Position numbers and translations under genes: made by a program. DNA of 29,951 bases from an uncultured Clostridia bacterium (GTDB lineage Bacteria > Bacillota > Clostridia > TANB77 > CAG-508), in the NCBI GenBank assembly GCA_947630255.1, contig CANRGU010000003.1, positions 1 to 29,951 on the forward strand, in the 5' to 3' direction. Below the pieces are notes generated by a model. That model did not search any database. It was given only the letters and a program-made list of their open reading frames with translations, and was not told the DNA's origin. Each line of letters begins with the position of its first letter. The first letter of the stretch is position 1. Positions 7,954-18,800 of the stretch are shown in pieces.

Positions 7954-8869
7954 CTAATCGTTATTTTTTATGTCCATTTCTTCTAATTTTTCTAGTTTTT
8001 CTAATTCTTTTAAATCCTCTGGATTTTCTATATCTAATGATTCCTCTTCCTTTTCTACATCTTTTATAACTTTTACATCTTTTGAATCATATTTTTTAAA
8101 GAAAGTATCTTCTCCATCTTTAAATTTTACTTTTATAATTTCTTTTAATGTTTCTACTCCGGCAAACTTCTCCTTCACCATCAGATGTTTTTACTGTTGC
8201 GCCTATTTTTGGAAGACGAGCTAGTTTTTCTTCGTATACCTCTTGTTCATATTTTAAACAACACATAAGTCTGCCACAATTTCCAGATATTTTCGAAGGA
8301 TTTAATGATATGTTCTGTTCTTTTGCCATTTTTATTGATACTGTTTCAAAATTTCCTAAAAAAGAGCAACAACATAATTCTCTTCCACACATTCCATTTC
8401 CACCAAGTTTTTTCACTTCATCTCGTACACCTATTTGTCTTAACTCTATTCTTGTTTTAAATATTGCTGCTAAATCTTTTACTAAATCTCTAAAGTCTAT
8501 TCTACCATCTGCTGAAAAAAAGAAAAGTAATTTACTTCTATCAAATTTATATTCAACATCTGTTAATGTCATGTTTAGTTTATGTTCTTTTATTTTTTCC
8601 TGACATATTTTTAATGCTTCTTTTTCTTTCTTTTTATTTTCTTCGTTTTGCTTTCTGTCTTTATTAGTTGCCACTTTTATTATTTTTTTAAGTGGTTTTT
8701 CTAGTTTTTCATCTGGGATATTTCTATTTGGAATTACTACTTCACCAAATTCTTTTCCCATTGTAGTCTCTACAATAACAGCGTCGCCTTTTTTTATTCT
8801 TCTTCCGTCTGGATCAAAGAAATATATCTTACCTGTTTTTTTAAATCTGACTCCTATTATATTTGCCAT
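7954..8869 (-). CDS. ricT: PSP1-domain protein RicT/YaaT, with an internal +1 recoding site
   Basis: Reading from the ATG at 8869 (GGGAGG site), the frame gives 236 residues up to CGG at 8159-8161. Skipping one base continues as GVETLKEIIKVKF to a stop at 7954, for 304 residues in total, the family's usual size. The conserved PSP1 cysteine segments are visible: MCGRELCCCSFLG and ISGNCGRLMCCLKYE. In Bacillus, RicT works with RicA and RicF in an Fe-S complex that affects RNase Y and development. The C-terminal tail is acidic (EKEEESLDIENPEDL). It overlaps the end of holB by 29 nt. Without recoding the protein would gain 13 unrelated residues and lose its C-terminal 68. Confidence 0.85.
8159..8161 (-). 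other. Putative +1 recoding site in ricT (TGC CGG A)
   Basis: In-frame CGG after codon 236 (TGC). Skipping the C gives GGA GTA GAA (GVE) and restores the frame. Confidence 0.65.
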
Positions 8870-9759
8870 TAATTTCCTCCCATATTGTCATTATGAAATT
8901 GTCCATTGTCATATCAAAATTATTATTTTTATTTAATCTATCCTTAGTATCTTGAGTTATATTCATACATTCTATATATGCTGTATTTTCCTTTATCTTG
9001 TCAAAAAATATTAAATTTATATAGCTTAATATTTCGTCTGCTTCTTCTTTGTTTGCAAATATTTCGTCTTTACTGCTGATTATATCTATTATATCAATAT
9101 TTTCTAAATTAGAAAATACTTTTTTTATTTTTATGTAATCTTCTTCCTTATTTTTTAAATTTATTGCTTTATTTACGCTTCCGCTGTGCAATATTAAATG
9201 TTATTTCAGAAACGTTTGTATAGTTGTATTTTTGTTTTAATACTTCTGCTAATTCTTCTTTTGTCAAATTTTTAAATTGTATTTTTGTACATCTAGATTT
9301 TATTGTTGGTAAAAATAAATTTTCACTAGAAGCTATAAGTATTATTGTAACATATTCTGGTGGTTCTTCCAATGTTTTTAATAAACAATTTTGGGCCTCT
9401 TTTGTCATGCAATCACTATCATTTATTATATATACTTTTTTATTAGATACTACTGGTTTTTCATAAACTTTTTTTGTAAGTTCTCTTATTTGATCTATTT
9501 TGATTGAATTTTCTTCGGGCTGTAATATAATAAAATCTGGATTATTGTATGAATCAAATTCTATACAAGACTTACATTTGTAACATGGTTTTTCTTGATT
9601 TAAACAAAGTATTGCTTTTGCAAATTCTTTTGCAAATAAAAGCTTTCCTATCGATTCTTTTCCTACGAACATATAACTATGTGCAATATTGTTTGTATCT
9701 ATTATTCGTTTTAATAATTCTTTATTTTTTTCATTTCCTATGATATCTTTAAAAATCAT
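8841..9759 (-). CDS. holB: DNA polymerase III delta' subunit, with an internal +1 recoding site
   Basis: The ATG at 9759 opens 192 codons up to CGG at 9181-9183. A one-base skip joins IAQ to GSVNKAIN and runs to a stop at 8841, giving 305 residues, normal for delta'. Clamp-loader features are present: a P-loop-like segment (VGKESIGK, about residue 33), a four-cysteine zinc site (CLNQEKPCYKCKSC, about residues 52-65), LLKTLEEPPE and the SRC motif (TIKSRC). The product loads the sliding clamp as part of the replication holoenzyme. Without recoding the protein ends four residues after the site, losing its C-terminal oligomerisation domain. It lies between lepB and ricT, as a holB-ricT pair is found in many Firmicutes. 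Confidence 0.88.
9181..9183 (-). other. Putative +1 recoding site in holB (CAG CGG A)
   Basis: In-frame CGG after codon 192 (CAG). The zero frame stops at TAA four codons later. The skip gives GGA AGC GTA (GSV), matching the glycine expected in delta' proteins. Confidence 0.65.
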
Positions 9760-9785
9760 ATTTTTTCCCTATAATGTTCCTCGTT

Positions 9786-10430
9786 TTAGTTTACTTTTCC
9801 AAATTTATTTAATGGCCAGAATCTAATTAATACTTTGCTTTCTACTTTTTCTATTGGTATACATCCAAAACTTCTACTATCTGTACTGTGTGGTCTATTA
9901 TCTCCCATTACAAAAACATATCCGTCTGGAACTGTAATATCACTAAATGTGCCTCCTTGTGTAGTTATTCCTTCCCTTAAATATGGCTCATCTAGTTCTT
10001 CATTATTTAAATATACCTTACCATTTTCAATCTTTATATGGTCTCCTGCAACGCCGATTACTCTTTTTATATAACTTGTTTTTGTAAATTCTAATACATA
10101 ATAATTGAATTTAGCAAAAATTCCTTTTGGTTCATATTCATATTTAGCCACTGGATTATTCATATCAACTTCAAATGCAGATGGCATCGGATCGCTTGGA
10201 GCCTCAAATGTTATAATATCTCCTCTTTTATACTCTCCATGTATAGTTCTTATCCATCTATTAAGTATCAATCTTTGTCCTTCTTCTAGTGTATTATACA
10301 TAGAAGGTTGCTGAACGACTGTTGGTGTGCCTACATAATATCTAAATAATAAAGCTAATACTATTGCAATTACTATGCAATATACCCATTCTAATATATT
10401 TTTTGCCCTAGGACTTAGATTTACTTTCAT
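9786..10430 (-). CDS. lepB: Signal peptidase I
   Basis: The start chosen is the ATG at 10430, which has a GAGGG site 8 nt upstream; an in-frame ATG at 10457 has none. The 214-residue protein has one membrane segment at about residues 13-32. The catalytic Ser43 lies in QPSMYNTL and the general base Lys122 in SYIKRVIGVAGD. Box E is MGDNRPHSTDSRSFG near residue 180. It removes signal peptides from secreted proteins at the outer face of the membrane. It lies between walK and holB on the same strand. Confidence 0.93.
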   Translation of the reverse strand: MKVNLSPRAKNILEWVYCIVIAIVLALLFRYYVGTPTVVQQPSMYNTLEEGQRLILNRWIRTIHGEYKRGDIITFEAPSDPMPSAFEVDMNNPVAKYEYEPKGIFAKFNYYVLEFTKTSYIKRVIGVAGDHIKIENGKVYLNNEELDEPYLREGITTQGGTFSDITVPDGYVFVMGDNRPHSTDSRSFGCIPIEKVESKVLIRFWPLNKFGKVN

Positions 10431-10520
10431 TGTTATTCCCTCTTTCATGATAAGCATACGCTAGTAATTATACATTAATATTGTTTATATTTCAATTGTT
10501 TTAAATAAACAAATTACAAT

Positions 10521-11943
10521 CTAATTTTGTTTTGTTGGTATTGTTATTACAACTTCGGTTCCTTCATGCGATTTGCTTTTTATATCAATTCTTCCGTTAT
10601 TTTTATCTAATATCTCTTTTGCTATTGAGAGTCCCAATCCTGTTCCCCCCATAGCTCTAGTTCTTGCTTTATCTACTCTGTAAAATCTTTCAAAAATTCT
10701 ACTTAAATCTTTTTCTGGAATTCCTATTCCATTATCAATAACTTTTATATATGCATCGTTATATACAAAACCTACATATATTTTTATTGTTCCACCTTCT
10801 CCTGTGTATTTTACACTGTTTGATAATATATTTAATACAACTCTTTCTATTCCATCTTTATCAGCATATACTTTAGGTACATTCGCAGTAACAAAACATT
10901 CTACCTTTTGCTTTTTCTTATCCATTTCAATTTGTAAATTTTCTTGACACTGTTTTACAAGTTCTCCTAAATCAAATTCTGTTTTCTCCCAGTCAGTTTT
11001 ATCATTATCAAACTTGGATAATGTTAATAAGTCATTAACAAGTTTAGTCATTCTTACAGCCTCAGATGAAATTACATTTAAAAATTTCTCTTGCAAATCT
11101 TTATCATATTCAGAATTTGCTAGTGTTTCTGCATATCCCATTATTGAAGTAAGTGGAGTTTTAAGTTCATGTGATACATCTGCAACAAATTCTTTTCTCA
11201 TATTATCTAATCTTACATGTTCTGTTATATCTTGAATTACAACCATAACTCCTGCTGGTCTATCATTTTCATCTTTAAATGGAGCAAAAAATATATTTAA
11301 ATATGTTTCATCAATATTTACTTTCTGCTCAGTAGTCGTCCAATTTTCTAAATAAATTATTTTTTCCATATTAATATCTAGTTTTAATTTTTTAAAAATT
11401 TTATCAAAAGTATCATCTTTAGAATTTATTTTCAATAGCCTAGTTGCTGCTGGATTTATGTGTATAATACTTCCATCCATATTAAATGCTATAATTCCAT
11501 CTGTCATATGAAGTAAAATTGTTTCTATTTGCTTTTTTTGTCTAGTTACTTCGTTTAAGTTTTCTCTTAATCCAGAAGTCATAAGATTAAACGCTCCTGC
11601 TAAATCTCCTATTTCTGTTTTTGATGAAGCGTCTTGTAAATATTTAATTTCTCCTTCTACATCTTGTCCTTCTGCAATTTTTTTTGCACTACTTATTAAT
11701 TTTTTTAGTGGATTTATAACTGTTTTAGATGCAAATAAAATTATAACTGCACATATTAGTATATATGCTACAGCTATAATCCAAAATACTATATTAGAAT
11801 TATATATAAATTGTTCTAGTGATTCTCCATTTTTTATTAATGATGATACATTATTTAAATATATAGCTCCGTGGAATTACAAACATTATTATAGCCAATA
11901 AGGTTACTATTAATATGATTTTTATTTGAACACTTTTAAACAT
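10521..11943 (-). CDS. walK: Sensor histidine kinase WalK/VicK type, with a +1 recoding site near the N-terminus
   Basis: The ATG at 11943 has a GAGGT site and lies 24 nt after walR. Frame 0 encodes a first membrane segment (residues 7-24) and then meets CGG at 11869-11871. A one-base skip continues as GAIYLNNVSSLIKNGESL, a short outer loop, then a second membrane segment (about 50-70), HAMP, PAS and kinase domains. The phosphorylated His (about residue 258) is in VSHELKTPLTS, and the N, G1, F and G2 boxes follow (LNILSNSVKYT, IDNGIGIP, FERFYRVD, GGTGLGLSIA). The total is 473 residues. It should sense the envelope and phosphorylate WalR to control wall metabolism. Zero-frame reading ends after 30 residues. 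Confidence 0.88.
11869..11871 (-). other. Putative +1 recoding site in walK (CCA CGG A)
   Basis: In-frame CGG after codon 24 (CCA). The zero frame stops at TAA six codons later. The skip gives GGA GCT ATA (GAI) and opens the rest of the kinase. Confidence 0.65.
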
Positions 11944-11967
11944 ATTTACCTCACAATGGAAATTCCT

Positions 11968-12690
11968 TTAATTATTTCTTATATAATATCCTACTCCTCT
12001 TTTTGTTATAAGGATTTTTGGATTTGCTGTGTCTTTTTCTATTTTTCCTCTTATTCTTCTTACTGTAACATCAACTGTTCTTATATCTCCATAATATTCA
12101 TAACCCCAAACTTTTTCAAGTAATACTTCTCTTGTTATTACTTGTCCTGCTTGACTTGCTAAAAATTTTAATACTTCAAATTCTCTTAAAGTTAAATCTA
12201 TTATTTGTCCATCTACTCTTGCTTCAAACTTATCTAAATCCAATTCTAAAGAACCTACTACTATTTTTTTCGTTTTTACATCTTCATTATTTACTGTGTT
12301 TGTTTCCTGAACTTCAGATTTTCTTAAATTTGCTTTTATTCTCGCCATTAATTCCCTTACACTAAATGGTTTTGTTATATAATCGTCTGCTCCAAGCTCT
12401 AATCCCAATATTTTGTCAATTTCTTCATCTTTTGCCGTAAGCATAAGTATTGGAACATCTAATGAATTTCTTATTTTTTTGCAAACTGTTAAACCATCCA
12501 TTTTTGGAAGCATTATATCAAGTAAAATTAAATCTGGTTTTTTATTTAAAGCTATATCTACTGCTGCTAATCCATCGTTTGCTTCTAAAGTATTATAGCC
12601 TTCCTTTTCAAGATTATATACTAGAATATCTACTATAGGTTTTTCATCATCTACTATTAATATAGTTTTTTTATTTTCCATTTCTTCCAC
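11968..12690 (-). CDS. walR: Response regulator WalR/YycF (OmpR family)
   Basis: The 240-residue protein has a receiver domain (ILIVDDEKPIVDILVYNLEKE at the N-terminus and the phospho-acceptor Asp in LILLDIMLPKMDG near residue 57) and a winged-helix DNA-binding domain (LTLREFEVLKFLA, VWGYEYYGDIRTVDVTVRRI). The order and sequence match WalR, which controls cell-wall hydrolases and is usually essential. The start used is a GTG at 12690 with AGGTGG upstream; an ATG three codons later is also possible. It is the first gene of walR-walK and probably heads lepB, holB and ricT. Confidence 0.92.
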   Translation of the reverse strand: MEEMENKKTILIVDDEKPIVDILVYNLEKEGYNTLEANDGLAAVDIALNKKPDLILLDIMLPKMDGLTVCKKIRNSLDVPILMLTAKDEEIDKILGLELGADDYITKPFSVRELMARIKANLRKSEVQETNTVNNEDVKTKKIVVGSLELDLDKFEARVDGQIIDLTLREFEVLKFLASQAGQVITREVLLEKVWGYEYYGDIRTVDVTVRRIRGKIEKDTANPKILITKRGVGYYIRNN

Positions 12691-12730
12691 AAAAGTCCCA
12701 CCTTTCTCAATTACGACTTTTATTAACTTA

Positions 12731-12759
12731 CTTATATCATATTACAAAATTTTAGACAA
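12731..12759 (-). promoter_or_regulatory. Promoter of walR
   Basis: On the minus strand TTGTCT (12754-12759), a 17-nt spacer and TATAAG (12731-12736) lie about 41 nt before the start. Confidence 0.55.
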
Positions 12760-12795
12760 GTTTTTTTTACAAATTTATTACAAAAATGTGACATT

Positions 12796-12828
12796 TGGCA
12801 AAAAAGGGGGCTGTCCCCTTTTTTGCCA
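12796..12828. repeat. Dispersed palindromic element, copy 2
   Basis: TGGCAAAAAAGGGG and CCCCTTTTTTGCCA arms around GCTGT. It lies 20 nt after the stop of the glucan synthase gene and upstream of walR. The six-T run inside the 3' arm could give it terminator activity in either direction. Confidence 0.9.
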
Positions 12829-12847
12829 GTTTTGCAGTTTTATAAAA

Positions 12848-15800
12848 TTACAAAATTATTTCTATTTCATTTATTGTTCCGTTATCTTCTAGTTTGATTT
12901 GTTTCTCTTCTATTTTTTTACCATTTAAATAAAATTGTTGATTTTCGCCTGTGCATTTTCCTTCTGGATTTTTTACATTAATATTATATATGCTTGTTTT
13001 GTATCTGTATTTAATACTATAACCTTCCCATCTGCTAGATATGCATGGCTCTATTTTAAGCATTCCCGCTTCTACTTTTAATCCTAATATATCTTCTAAT
13101 CCGGCTTTGCAAAACCAACTACTAGACCCTGTGTACCAAGTCCATCCACCTCTACCAGCTAAATTGTTTGCTCCATAGATATCTGCTGCAATTACATATG
13201 GTTCTACCTTATATTTTTTGGCTGCTTCTTTTGTTCTTGAATGTTCAATTGGATTTATCATTTTATAATATTCAACTGCTTTATCTCCAAATCCAAGTTT
13301 TGCAAATGCTATTATTGCCCACATTGCTGCATGTGTGTATTGCCCTCCATTTTCTCTTACGCCTGGAAGATATGCTTTTATATAACCTGGTTCTAATTTT
13401 GTTTTGTTGAACGGTGGATCAAGCAACTTTATAATTCCATTTTCAGTATCTATTAAATGATTTTCTAAACTTTCCATTGAAATAAATTTTTTATCGTTGT
13501 CGGCTGCGCCAGATATTACGCCCCAACTCTGGGATATGCTATCTATTCTACATTCTTCGTTTTCAATGCTTCCGAAGTGGCTGTCCGGTTATCCATGTAT
13601 GCTCTTTTAAACCATCTTCCATCCCATCCAGCAGTATTTAAAGCTTTTTTTAATGCTTCCTTTTTTTCTTCATATATTTTTGCTCTTTCAATATCATTTC
13701 GTCTTTTACATATTGGGATAAATTTTTCTAGTATATTGTAAATAAAGAATCCAAGCCATATACTTTCTCCCTTTTTTTTGTTTCCTACTGTGTTTAATCC
13801 ATCATTCCAGTCTCCTGACCCTATTTTTGGAAGTCCATTTTCTCCAAAGTTTAGACTTTTGTCAATTGCACGAATACAATGAGTGTATACATTTTCTTTT
13901 ATTTCTGATTCTAGGTATTCGTCATATCTTTCATCTACTCCATCTGGAAGTTCTTCTCCTTCTACATAACTTTCTTCTACATCTAAAATACTATAATCGT
14001 TTGTATAATTTATATATTCAAATACTACATAGCAAAGCCATAATAAGTCATCTGAAAATCTTGTTCTTATTCCTCTGTTTGTCTCTTCATGCCACCAATG
14101 CTCAACATCGCCTTCTATAAATTGGTGCTTGCAAGCAATTAAAATTTGTTTTTTCATAAGTTCTATGTCTGTATATTTTAAGCCTATGCAGTCTTGTAGC
14201 TGATCTCTAAAACCAATTGCTCCTCCAGATTGATAATATCCACTTTTAGCCCATAGTCTTGATACAATAGTTTGATACTTTGCAAAACTATTTATCATAA
14301 TGTTAAATGACTCTAATGGTGTATTTACCTGAACTCTACCTAATAATTCATACCAGAATGATTTTACGACGTTTAGTTCTTGCATACAATAAGATATTTT
14401 TGAGTATCTATACGATAAATCTTTTGCATCAAGCACTGAGTTTTCTTCTCCGAATTGAAGAATTATTTCTTTTTCTTCAAAGCTTTCTAATTCTATTTGC
14501 ATTTCTATTGCAATACATGAATTTTCTCCAAGTCCCGAAGAATTATCTAATGTTACTTTATCTAAGCCTTCTGGGCTTGCTAAATTTCCTTTTCCTATAA
14601 AAAAGTCTTTGCTTCCTGTATATGATTTTATATTTTCACTACTTGATACAAATGCAACTGTCTCCTTAAAACTATCTTTATATAAATTTTTTGCAATGAC
14701 TAAATTATTGTCTTTAGTTACTTCTATATATCCATTTGTTTTTATTTCATCTTCTCCGAAGTACTGGCTTTATATAGTATACTAATTTTAAATTTCTTCT
14801 ATTTGGTTCTAAATTTTTTAATTTTAATATATTTATTTTTATATTATCTTTTTTTGGAACAAATATTTCTAATTCTTGCGATATATTATTTTGAGTAGAT
14901 TTAAATTTTACATATCCAAGGCCATAGATTATATATCCTTCGTTTGATTCTGTATTAATGTTATCTGACATGCTCCACTTTTTGCCTGTTTTATAATCTT
15001 TTAAATATATAATTTCTGATGGCAAGTCCATTACAGGATTATTATTCCAAGCAGATAGCCTATTTAACCTGCTGTTTTTATGCCAAGTAAATCCTCCCAA
15101 GTTTTGAGTTACTAATGTACCAAATGTTTCGTTTGCAAGTATCATACTCCAAACACTAGGAAGTTTATTTTCTTTGTCTAATTTTATTATATATTCTAAT
15201 CCGATCTTCAGAAAATCCACTATATTCATTATAATATTTTAAATTATACATATCTATATTTTGATTATTGTTTATTTGATCTTGCAAAGCATATTCTGGT
15301 TTTGCATCTAATCCTATATCTTTAATTTTCTTTAAATATTCCTCTTCTAAATCATCTATAACAGTCTTTATATCTCCATTTTTCGCATCTATAATTACAT
15401 TTGCTTTAAATTCTAAAAGTTCTATATCTTCTTTTTCAATTTGATTCGTATTTATTATAAATATTCCACCTGATATATTTTTTAAATATTCCATTTGCTT
15501 ATTTAATATTGCATTTTCGATTTCATAATTTACGTACTGCTCATAAGAATTTGGCTCACTATTTAGAATAATTAAATCCACAATTATATTTTTGCTTCTA
15601 AAATATTCATGTGCTTTTAGCATATCTCGTACTACATACATATCATTTAAGTCTTCTATTTTTAATAAAATTATTGGTATATCTCCAGATATTCCATATT
15701 TCCATAGATTACTTTGCGAATAAATTTTTTTAGGTAAGTTGCCAAGTAGCATCTTTTTTAATGGATTATTAAATACTACATATGATAATAGCTTTTGATA

Positions 15801-18800
15801 TTTTTCTATATCTGTACCTTTAAGTCCAAGATATATACTTTCTGCCTCTACTTTTGCTCTTGCAAGTTCAAATGTTTTTGTAACAACATTGGTATTCTTA
15901 TATTTTTCTAATAATTCTAAAACTAAATCCTTTTGATCAGAAACACAGATGATAAAATCAAATATAATTTTTTCGCCAGGCATTATTTTTACTGTTCTTT
16001 TTGTTGCAAGTGCTGGATCTGTTACAAGTCCAACATTTTGAGAAAATGGCTTTGAATCTCTTACCATCTCTGGTATTAGATTTTGATTTTTACCTAAAAA
16101 TTTTTCTTTGTCTATTTCTATTTCGAATTCTCCTACTGTTTCGTGTTCTGTAAAGAATGATGTTCCTAAAAACATGTCTTTTTCGTTTGCTCCACGTTTT
16201 TTTCTTTTTATTAATATATTTTCATTATCTAGTTTTTCAAATATTAAAAATAGATTATTAAATGCCATGTGTGCATAATCTTGCATTGGTCCGTGAAAGT
16301 ACTGGCTCAAAATAATTTGTTATTTCTAATGTTCTTTCTTGCATGCCATTATTTTTAAGTTCTAATCTTCTTATTTCTACTGGATCATCTGTTGATACTA
16401 TAATTTTTGTATTGCTTTCTATGTCGGCATCTGTTCTTACAAATTTACTTCTTTCAGGCGCAAACGTTACTGTGTATTTATCTCCTCTGTTTTCTTTATC
16501 TATCGGCGTATTTACCCAAATTCTTTTATTTTGTACGTCTTTTAAATAGAAAAATATACCTTGTTTATAATCTGCTGTTTCTTTAAATCTATTTACTAAT
16601 ATTCCATTATATATGCTAAATCCTTCTCCATTTTCTTTTGTGCATATTGTATAGCTTCCATTTGATATGACATTTGATTTGTTTAAATTTTCTTCTATTT
16701 TTGTGTATACAAGTTCCATATAATTTTGATAATCTTTTGGTTTTACTTTTTGTATTTTTTCTTTTTTCTCTTTTGTAATAATTGCTTTTTCTGGAATTCT
16801 TTCTTGCAAAAGAATGTCAATTGCTTCTATTTCTGGATTATCCATAAATCTTTTTACTAGTATATTGTTATTTATAAAATTATTAATTGATAGCAAACTT
16901 AAGGCTTGATGGTGTGCCATATATGTTTTTACTACTTCATACTTATTTCCATATTTTAATCTAGAAATTGTATAATCTATTGATTCGTAGAATCCATACT
17001 CACCATACATATTTTCTTTTTCTAATTCTTTTAAATTTTGTATTGCTTCTTTTGGTACATAATTTAAACTTAAAAATACAGAATATGGAGCAACTACCAT
17101 GTCGTCTTCTAGTCCTCTTTTTAAACCTAGCCATGGTACTCCAAATGATTTATACTGATAATTATTATTAAAATCTTTTAAGTTAAATGCCGCCTCTGAT
17201 ATTCCCCAAGGAATACCCAATTTTTTTGCATATTCCATTTGACTCATTATTAAGAATCTACATGATTCATCTAAAAGGCTAGACTCATATTGTTTTATAT
17301 TTATATTTGGCATTAAATATTCAAATGCTGTTCCAGACCATGAAATTAGTCCTTTGTATTTATTAAGACTTGTTAATGTTCTACTTAAGCTACTCCAATG
17401 CTTAGCAGGCACATCTTTTTTAGCAATTGCTACCAAACTTGCTTGTCTTGCTTCTGAGGCAAGTAAGTCATAATATGAATTTGTAAGCATATTTTTTTCT
17501 ACATCAAATCCTATAGAAAATAATCTTTTTTTGTTATCATATAAAACTGTAAAATCTGTATTTTCTATTATATTGTCTATGTTGTTAATCATTTGCTCTA
17601 TTCTATTTTTAACATTTGGCTGTTTGTATTCTAAATCCATAGCATTTAATAAAAATTGTTTTGTAGTATATAAATATCCTATAAAGTTTCCATTATCAAC
17701 CGTTGAAATATATCTTGGCGTTAATGGTTCTAATGTTTTTGTGTTATACCAGTTATATAAATGCCCATTCCATTTTTGAAGTTTTGTAATTGCCTCTAGC
17801 ATTTTGTATAATAATTCTATCGCTTCATCTTTTTCTATATATTTTAAATCATATGCTGATATAACCGAAAGAAGCCCTAGTCCAATATTTGTTGATGATG
17901 TTCTTTGTGCTATTTTATTTTTTCGTCCTTCCTGATAATTGTCTGGTGGAAGATAATTGTTTTCTTCGTTTACATATTCTTTAAAATACTGCCAGATTTT
18001 TCTTCCTATTTCTAAAACATATTCTTTATCTTCAGCAGATACCTTTTCAATTGCTGGCTCTTGCTTTATATCCATGCTTATATACCAAGCAAGTAATGGT
18101 GCAAATATCCATATAATACCACCTATTACAGCAAATATCTGTGTTTTGATTAAGCCAAATATTAAAAATATAGCTCCAAATATTACATTTACAAGCATAA
18201 ATTTATAATATGATGCTAAATCTGTTTTAGCTTGTTTTTCTGCCTCTTCTGCTGTAAGCCACTCAAGCAGGTTTACCTTGCTTACTTTCAGCCTATATAT
18301 TGTTTTTATAATAGCTGTTATGCTTATATATGCTTTGTGTGGCAGAAAACTTATCTCCAATATTCCTCGCAAAATGCTTGCTTTTATAGAACTTATATTT
18401 TTTGATATGCTTTTATAGGCATATATAAACCTTGAGTCTTTTCCCTCTTTGAAGATAATATAATTTAATACATCAAGTAAACTTGAAAAAATATATGAAA
18501 CTAAACATATAGTAACAATTCCCCATACTTTTATATCTGTAAATAATTTTAATATAAGTGATAATATAAACCCTAAAAATACAGCAATAGGAATGATACT
18601 TCTTCTTAAATTATCTAATATTTTGAATTTTGAAAGTGTATTTAATGGATTAGCTTTTATTTTTCCGTTTTTTACTTGTATCTTATTTTTTAGCCAATTT
18701 ATTATTTGCCAATCTCCTCTAATCCATCTACTTAGTCTTAATATATAACTATTGTATTTACTAGGAACATCATCTAAAAACATAATATCTGTAACAAGTC

